Assembly (NCBI RefSeq): GCF_002387895.1 | Contig: NZ_DGLI01000051.1 | Coordinates: 20,507-84,506, forward strand | Direction: 5' to 3' | From: Clostridium sp. UBA4548 | GTDB taxonomy: Bacteria > Bacillota > Clostridia > Clostridiales > Clostridiaceae | Length of the DNA: 64,000 bases | In this document: positions 59,047-64,000 of the stretch, one piece after another | Numbering within the stretch: position 1 is the first letter of the stretch | Layout: every line of letters starts with the position of its first letter | Made by a program: the position numbers and the translations under genes | Notes under the pieces: generated by a model | What the model saw: the letters and a program-made list of their open reading frames with translations, nothing else | What the model was told of the DNA's origin: nothing | Databases searched by the model: none

Positions 59047-60252
59047 ATGGGATCAGAAGAAAGCAAAAAAGTTATGCAGTACAGGACAGATAAAAAAGGC
59101 AACAAAATATCTATCCTTGGTTATGGTTGCATGAGATTTACGAAAAAAGGTACTAGCATTGATTTGGACAGAGCTGAAAAAGAAGTGATGGAAGCCATTG
59201 AAAGTGGTGTGAATTATTTTGATACGGCTTATGTTTATGGAGGAAGTGAAGTAACCCTTGGGGAAATACTTAAAAGAAATTCCTGCAGAGAAAAAGTGTA
59301 TATTGCAACCAAGCTTCCGCATTACATGGCTAAATCCAAAAGCAGCCTGGAAAAATATTTTCAAGAACAGCTAAAGAGGCTTCAAACAGATTATGTGGAT
59401 TATTATTTAATGCATATGCTCACAGATGTGGATACCTGGCAGCGTTTAAAAGCTTTAGGAGTAGAACATTGGATAAAGGAAAAAGTGGATAGTGGTCAAA
59501 TCCGAAATATAGGGTTTTCCTATCATGGAAATACTGATATGTTTATAAAATTAGTAGATGTCTATGATTGGGATTTTTGCCAAATTCAATATAACTATAT
59601 TGATGAGCACAGTCAGGCTGGTAGAAGAGGCCTTGATTATGCAAGTAAAAAGGGGATACCAGTTATTGTAATGGAGCCACTTAGAGGTGGAAGACTTGTA
59701 AACCTGCTTCCAGAAAAGGCAAAGGATATTTTCAAGCAGGATTTAAGAAAACGTACTCCTGCTGAATGGGCCTTTAGATGGTTATGGAATCAAGAGGCAG
59801 TTACTTCAGTTTTATCTGGCATGAATTCTCTTGAAATGGTAAGAGAAAATATAAAAGTTGCCTCTGACGTTAAAGTTGGTGAGTTTTCAAAGGAAGATTT
59901 TGCTTTAATAGATCAGGTTAAAAGCGAGATAAATAAGAATATAAAGGTTGGATGCACAGGTTGTGGCTACTGCATGCCTTGTCATAAGGGGGTTGACATT
60001 CCTGGAGCTTTCCACAGTTACAATATGATATACTCAGAAAATAGAAAATCAGGTTGGCGTGATTATATAATGTGTACTGTAATGAGAAAGACACCAAGTA
60101 GTGCATCTCAGTGTGTAGATTGTGGAAAATGTGAAAAGCATTGCCCTCAGAATATTGAAATTCGTAAGGAACTAAAAAATGTAAAAAAAGAACTTGAAAC
60201 CCCAGTGTATAAGATTGCCAAAGCAGCAGTGGGATTATTTAAGTTGTGGTAA
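59047..60252 (+). CDS. Aldo/keto reductase with C-terminal ferredoxin-like domain
   Basis: 401 residues. The AKR barrel shows 'L-G-Y-G-C-M-R-F', catalytic 'F-D-T-A-Y-V-Y-G-G' (Asp/Tyr), 'A-T-K-L-P' (Lys) and 'Y-L-M-H-M' (His). The C-terminal part adds C-T-G-C-G-Y-C-M-P-C and C-V-D-C-G-K-C-E-K-H-C-P clusters for [4Fe-4S]. Such fusions are common in clostridia; the substrate is unknown. A second start at ATG 59074 is possible. Alone. Confidence 0.9.
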   Translation: MGSEESKKVMQYRTDKKGNKISILGYGCMRFTKKGTSIDLDRAEKEVMEAIESGVNYFDTAYVYGGSEVTLGEILKRNSCREKVYIATKLPHYMAKSKSSLEKYFQEQLKRLQTDYVDYYLMHMLTDVDTWQRLKALGVEHWIKEKVDSGQIRNIGFSYHGNTDMFIKLVDVYDWDFCQIQYNYIDEHSQAGRRGLDYASKKGIPVIVMEPLRGGRLVNLLPEKAKDIFKQDLRKRTPAEWAFRWLWNQEAVTSVLSGMNSLEMVRENIKVASDVKVGEFSKEDFALIDQVKSEINKNIKVGCTGCGYCMPCHKGVDIPGAFHSYNMIYSENRKSGWRDYIMCTVMRKTPSSASQCVDCGKCEKHCPQNIEIRKELKNVKKELETPVYKIAKAAVGLFKLW

Positions 60253-60420
60253 TAGGCTTTGTAAAATACTAAGTTTAGACATAGATATTAATCTTATAGG
60301 AAAAGACCATACAGAAACCAAGGTATGAGTAGTTTATAAGATAAGTGATGACTTTCATTACCTACATTTATGAAAGCAGTATTATTAAATTAGTATATTA
60401 AAAATAAGGAGTGGATATAT

Positions 60421-60981
60421 ATGACAAATCAAGTTATGGACATAATCAAAGCTCGTAGTAGTATCAGAGCATACAAAGGAGAATCTTTAACTGAGGAGCA
60501 AAAAACAGTTCTTCAGGAAGCTGCACTTGCTGCACCAAGTGCTATGAACCTTCAGCCATATAGGTTCATATTTATTAACAATAAGTCTGTTTTAGAGGAA
60601 ATGGAGCAGGATGTTGTTGATTTTTTTGTGGCAATGGGTAATAAGGAAGTAGTAGAGCGCTTAAAATCTAGAGATAATAAGGTGCTTTATAATGCTCCTT
60701 GTGTTATTGTTATTGCAATTGAAGAGAAGAATTCCTATGCAAAAGTTGATGCTGGAATAGCAGTGGAGAATATTGCTTTAGCTGCAAAATCAATAGGTTT
60801 AGATAGTGTTATTCTTGGAATGCCTGGAGTAGTTTTTAGTGGCGAAAAGGCTGAATACTGGAGAAACCGCATTAATATGCCTGAGGGCTATGTTTATGGA
60901 ATTGGTATAGCTGTTGGCTATGCTGACATGGAAAAAGCACCTCATGAAGTTGATCCATCAAAAATAATTACTATTGATTAA
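60421..60981 (+). CDS. Nitroreductase-family FMN oxidoreductase
   Basis: 186 residues. 'I-I-K-A-R-S-S-I-R-A-Y' is the N-terminal FMN phosphate-binding arginine motif, and 'A-L-A-A-P-S-A-M-N-L-Q-P-Y-R-F' the second flavin strand. 'A-G-I-A-V-E-N-I-A-L-A-A' is the dimer helix. Reduces nitro or quinone compounds in general. AAGGAGTGGATAT precedes ATG. Its stop codon TAA is completed by the first base of the MITE-like repeat copy 3. Confidence 0.9.
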   Translation: MTNQVMDIIKARSSIRAYKGESLTEEQKTVLQEAALAAPSAMNLQPYRFIFINNKSVLEEMEQDVVDFFVAMGNKEVVERLKSRDNKVLYNAPCVIVIAIEEKNSYAKVDAGIAVENIALAAKSIGLDSVILGMPGVVFSGEKAEYWRNRINMPEGYVYGIGIAVGYADMEKAPHEVDPSKIITID

Positions 60982-61195
60982 GGAATCTTAAGAAAAATAA
61001 ATAAGTCAGTATGCGGGTCTATTTTGAGTTGTACTGCATTATAGAAAATCTTAGATAGGTCTACTAGCTGCAGGACTTAGTTCCTTGTGGGCACTAGCTT
61101 CCTTGTGAGCACAAGATTACTTGTGAACATAAGCTTGCTTATGAACTCAAAATATCCTTCACAGCTTTGACTTGTTATTTGTTTTAACATGCCTA
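60979..61195 (+). repeat. MITE-like repeat family A, copy 3
   Basis: 'AAAAATAAATAAGTCAGTAT' near the left end and TTTGACTTGTTATTTGTTTT then ATGCC-TA at the right match copy 2. The middle carries three head-to-tail units of about 20 bp of the type CTTGTGAGCACAAG, so this copy is longest. It sits exactly at the nitroreductase stop codon and before that gene's terminator. Confidence 0.75.
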
Positions 61196-61250
61196 ACACT
61201 TTGAAAGCTATATGCTTAAGTATTAATACTAGAAAACTAGAAATTTAGAA

Positions 61251-61289
61251 ACCCTCAGCCTTGTAATTTAGGACTGGGGGTCTTATTTT
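61251..61289 (+). terminator. Hairpin terminator of the nitroreductase gene
   Basis: ACCCTCAGCC pairs with GGACTGGGGGT (one bulge), followed by CTTATTTT. It was separated from the gene by the MITE-like insertion. Confidence 0.7.
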
Positions 61290-61411
61290 AGAAGGAGTAC
61301 CATAACAGCAAGAATGAGGACGAAATGAACATGAGTTACTTGTTAAAATGAACTCAGCTAATATTATTAGAAAAGAAAAATGCACAACCTAAGGTGAAAG
61401 GAAGTGGTTAA

Positions 61412-61984
61412 ATGGTGAAGAAAATTAATCTCTCCTTTGAAGAGATGTGGGAGAGAATCATGGCTTGTGATAGTAAATATGATGGCCTATTTTTTACAGC
61501 AGTTAAAACAACGAAAATTTACTGTCGTCCTTCATGTAGGTCAAGAAAGCCCAAAAAGGTAAATGTGGAATTTTATCAGGATATAAAGGCAGTTGAAGAA
61601 GCGGGTTACCGTCCTTGTAAAAGATGTCAGCCTGAAATTGAGCTATCCCCACATCAAGAGATTGTGAGAAATATCATTACCTTTCTAGTTAATAATTATA
61701 TAAAAGACTTAAAATTGAAAGATATATCGGAAAGTGTTGGGTTAAGTCCTTATTATTTAGAGCGTTTATTTAAACAAGAAACCTCTGAGACTCCAAGGAC
61801 ATATCTAGAAAAAATACGTATTGATAAAGCTGGTCACCTTCTTAAAAGTACCACTTTGACCAACCTTGAGATTTGCTATGAAGTGGGATTTCAGAGCCCT
61901 TCAAACTTTTATAAAGCTTTCAGAAACTTGAAAGATTGTTCACCTAGCGAATATAGAAAGGGGCTTCAAAATGAATTGGATTGA
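61412..61984 (+). CDS. adaA: AdaA-like methylphosphotriester methyltransferase and transcriptional activator
   Basis: 190 residues. The Ada zinc domain has four cysteines in 'Y-C-R-P-S-C-R-S-R' and 'R-P-C-K-R-C-Q-P-E'; the first accepts methyl groups from DNA phosphotriesters. An AraC-type helix-turn-helix pair follows ('L-K-L-K-D-I-S-E-S-V-G-L-S-P-Y-Y' and 'L-E-I-C-Y-E-V-G-F-Q-S'). Lacking an Ogt domain, it is AdaA-like. GAAAGGAAGTGGTTAA precedes ATG. It overlaps alkA by 14 bp and probably activates the operon. Confidence 0.9.
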   Translation: MVKKINLSFEEMWERIMACDSKYDGLFFTAVKTTKIYCRPSCRSRKPKKVNVEFYQDIKAVEEAGYRPCKRCQPEIELSPHQEIVRNIITFLVNNYIKDLKLKDISESVGLSPYYLERLFKQETSETPRTYLEKIRIDKAGHLLKSTTLTNLEICYEVGFQSPSNFYKAFRNLKDCSPSEYRKGLQNELD

Positions 61985-62888
61985 TCATGAAACTTATATA
62001 GAGATACTTCCACCAAAGGAGTTTAATTTTCAGGAGTGTTTAATCTTTTTAGGAAGATCTAATCAGGAAGTACTTCATAAAATTAAAGATGGCTCTTTAT
62101 ACAAACTAGTAAAGGTAGAGGAAGCCCTAATCTTTTGCAAAATTAGTTATAAAAGCAACTCCATAAGAGTAGAATTTCCAGTAAGCAAACCATCTAGTTA
62201 CCAGCGGGAAAAAGTAGGAGAGTATATTTGGGAATGGTTTGACTTAGACCAGAATTTACAGGACTTTTACCAAATGGCTAGTGAAGATAAAGTTTTAAAT
62301 TTAATTGTACATAAATATTATGGCTTACGGATTATGTGTATTCCAGATTTATTTGAGGCTTTAGTATGGGCGATTATTGGACAGCAAATTAACTTAACCT
62401 TTGCTTACACCTTAAAGGAAAGATTTGTTGAAGAGTTTGGTGAATTTATAACCTTTCAAGGGGAAAAGTTTTGGGTATTCCCTTCATTTGAAGCTATTGC
62501 AGCCTTAAGTGTTGAGGATTTAAAGAACCTTCAATTTACCACTAGGAAGGCTGAATATATTATTGGTATTGCTAAGGATATGAAAAGTGGAAATTTAACA
62601 AAGGAAATGCTAAGGGAGAAACAAGATTATCATGAGGTAAAGAAAGTGCTAATGAATATAAGAGGTATTGGACCATGGACAGCAGATTACGTAATGATGA
62701 AATCTTTGCATGAAACCTCATCTTTTCCAATTGCAGATGTTGGTCTACATAATGCCTTAAAGATTTTATTAGGACTTAAGGAGAAACCAACTATAGAAGA
62801 AATAAAAGAATATGCAGTAAATTGGGAAGGTTGGCAAGGCTATGCTACCTTTTATCTTTGGAGGTCGTTATATGATAAAGAAATATAA
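61971..62888 (+). CDS. alkA: DNA-3-methyladenine glycosylase II (AlkA-type)
   Basis: 305 residues. An N-terminal beta domain is followed by the HhH-GPD module: 'L-M-N-I-R-G-I-G-P-W-T-A-D-Y' is the hairpin-helix-hairpin and 'F-P-I-A-D-V-G' carries the catalytic aspartate. 'A-I-I-G-Q-Q-I-N-L' is the family strand before it. Removes alkylated purines. Lies inside an operon overlapping both neighbours. Confidence 0.9.
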   Translation: MNWIDHETYIEILPPKEFNFQECLIFLGRSNQEVLHKIKDGSLYKLVKVEEALIFCKISYKSNSIRVEFPVSKPSSYQREKVGEYIWEWFDLDQNLQDFYQMASEDKVLNLIVHKYYGLRIMCIPDLFEALVWAIIGQQINLTFAYTLKERFVEEFGEFITFQGEKFWVFPSFEAIAALSVEDLKNLQFTTRKAEYIIGIAKDMKSGNLTKEMLREKQDYHEVKKVLMNIRGIGPWTADYVMMKSLHETSSFPIADVGLHNALKILLGLKEKPTIEEIKEYAVNWEGWQGYATFYLWRSLYDKEI

Positions 62889-63360
62889 GTTACACTATGA
62901 ATCACCCATTGGCATAATAGAAATAGTAGGGAGTTTCGATGCCATCAGCTCCATAATGTTTATAGAAGAAAATAATAAAATAAATTCATTACAAGTTGAA
63001 ACCCCTCCAGTTTTAATAGAATGTTATAACCAATTGGAGGAATACTTTAAGGGGCAACGTTATGATTTTACATTTCCCTATGAGTTTGAAGGAACTGAGT
63101 TTCAAAAAACAGTTTGGAAGGCTCTAACCAAAATACCTTACGGCGAAACTGTAGCTTACCAGCATATTGCTCGTTCAATTGAGAATGAAAAAGCAGTTAG
63201 AGCTGTAGGCAGTGCAAATGGGAAAAATAAGTTAAGTATTGTGATTCCTTGTCATAGAATTATCGGGTCTAACGGAAAGTTAACTGGTTATGCAGGTGGT
63301 TTATGGAGAAAGGAATGGCTCCTTAATCATGAAAGAGAATTTAAAAAGGTCAGGGCTTAA
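62872..63360 (+). CDS. ogt: Methylated-DNA-protein-cysteine methyltransferase
   Basis: 162 residues from ATG 62872 (GGAGGTCGTTAT upstream, inside alkA). The active site 'I-V-I-P-C-H-R-I-I' has the acceptor cysteine, with the arginine-finger region 'A-V-R-A-V-G-S-A-N-G' before it. It repairs O6-alkylguanine. Third gene of the adaptive-response operon. Confidence 0.9.
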   Translation: MIKKYKLHYESPIGIIEIVGSFDAISSIMFIEENNKINSLQVETPPVLIECYNQLEEYFKGQRYDFTFPYEFEGTEFQKTVWKALTKIPYGETVAYQHIARSIENEKAVRAVGSANGKNKLSIVIPCHRIIGSNGKLTGYAGGLWRKEWLLNHEREFKKVRA

Positions 63361-63369
63361 AGCCTTATT

Positions 63370-63413
63370 AACCCTTAGTTTTTGATTAACTGGCAGAAAC
63401 TAAGGGTTATTTT
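63370..63413 (+). terminator. Terminator of the alkylation-repair operon
   Basis: AACCCTTAGTTT pairs perfectly with AAACTAAGGGTT, followed by ATTTTAA. Confidence 0.8.
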
Positions 63414-64000
63414 AATGGAAATAAAAAATCTATTAATCTTACTTATAGGTATATTGATGAAAGGCATCATAATATAATTAAAAGTACAACATTATCATAA
63501 GTATTGGGCATTTTAAATAATTGGTATATAAAGAAATATTAATTAGAGCTGTGAAAAATCATCAAATATAAGTCAGATAAGCTTTCACTGGCTGAATTAT
63601 TGTAAAGATAATCTACAATTTGCAGAAGTTATTTACTTGTAACTATTGGGGTAAGCTGATAAGAGAAAAGAGAAAAGAGAAAAGAGAAAAGGGGAAATCT
63701 CCTTACTTCTGAGAATACCTTGACAAAAGGATAATGATTGAATACAATTAAATTTAGAACAATTGAAATTTAACCATGTGAAATACCATAAACATATATA
63801 CAATACTAAAGGAAAAACTAGAAAAAATTTAACTTAGGTACAACATAAGCTATAAAAATCTAAATTAAGGGTTTCAAGAAGGAATTTTAACTTATTCAGT
63901 ATGAATGAATCTATATCCAATAACCTATTAAGGGAACCAGGTTAGGACTCACGCGTAAGTTAAGTTTTAAATTTGGTTTCCTATATAGGGTTCCTTGGTC
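63414..64000. other. Gene-free right end of the window
   Basis: Nearly 590 bp with no convincing ORF. It contains the AGAGAAA microsatellite, and near the edge 'AAGGGAACCAGGTTAGGACTC' minus its first base, which resembles AGGGAACCCGGGGAGGACTC at 25649. GGGAACC and GGTTCC (63932, 63988) form an inverted pair, so a repeat element may continue beyond the window. Confidence 0.4.
63662..63689 (+). repeat. Microsatellite (AGAGAAA)x4
   Basis: Four exact copies of a 7-bp unit, followed by AGGGG. It may vary in copy number between strains. Confidence 0.8.

Noticed and set aside
61080..61160. CRISPR-like array in the internal units of MITE copy 3
   Set aside because: Units are about 20 bp, head to tail without unique spacers, and are part of a repeat element.

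Overview
The window looks like chromosome of a low-GC, Gram-positive anaerobe of the Clostridium type. It is AT-rich, most genes have strong AGGAGG-like ribosome sites, and TTG starts are frequent. Family content points the same way: a CD3324-like helix-turn-helix protein, a FusB/C-type EF-G-binding protein, M3B oligoendopeptidase F, BceAB/BceRS-like genes, many GNAT acetyltransferases and a holin-like type I toxin. No rRNA, tRNA, CRISPR array or complete insertion sequence was found.

Layout. 0-3.4 kb holds the end of an ABC ATPase gene, a nucleotidyltransferase, a GNAT and a DUF2785 protein. 3.5-10.3 kb is a tight seven-gene minus-strand operon, visibly richer in GC than its surroundings: Gfo/Idh/MocA dehydrogenase, FemAB/GNAT-like transferase, WbqC-family protein, CgeB-like glycosyltransferase, a complete LpxC-type deacetylase, a DegT/DnrJ/EryC1 aminotransferase and an ATP-grasp enzyme. 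It reads as a pathway for a modified amino sugar on a surface glycan. 10.4-14.4 kb mixes a CGGC-like protein, an FG-GAP/TPR-like protein and a gamma carbonic anhydrase with gene remnants and short repeats. 14.4-18 kb encodes a heterodimeric ABC exporter. 18-25.5 kb carries assorted metabolic, GNAT, peptidase and FusB-like genes, plus a promoter-to-terminator unit without an intact ORF. 25.7-30.9 kb is a Bce-type two-component/ABC module with an extra membrane-anchored protein. 31.4-34.4 kb has TetR/hydrolase and GNAT/nucleotidyltransferase pairs.

34.5-42.6 kb is a divergent locus: ABC importer (binding protein, two permeases, ATPase) and a TVP38 protein on one side; rhodanese lipoprotein, Fe-S protein, second TVP38 protein and CDP-alcohol phosphatidyltransferase on the other. 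This set resembles the Escherichia coli ydjXYZ-ynjABCDEF region. 43.8-45.8 kb is a PadR-controlled envelope operon.

45.8-57.5 kb is an accessory, defence-like island: a type I toxin-antitoxin pair, two near-identical Rpn (PD-(D/E)XK) nuclease genes each preceded by the same LexA-type box, an in-frame internal start with a perfect Shine-Dalgarno in each, a free-standing duplicate of the C-terminal tail behind each, a Nudix gene convergent with a PLD-helicase-DUF3427 gene, and truncated nuclease and Nudix remnants. 57.5-63.4 kb has a GNAT, a DUF2200 protein, an aldo/keto reductase, a nitroreductase and an adaA-alkA-ogt alkylation-repair operon.

At least five families of short dispersed repeats (two with terminal inverted repeats, MITE-like) sit between genes, several directly against stop codons or at rearrangement breakpoints. 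The strongest candidates for new biology are the LpxC-containing amino-sugar operon in an apparently LPS-free organism and the SOS-linked Rpn loci with intragenic plus free-standing tail proteins.
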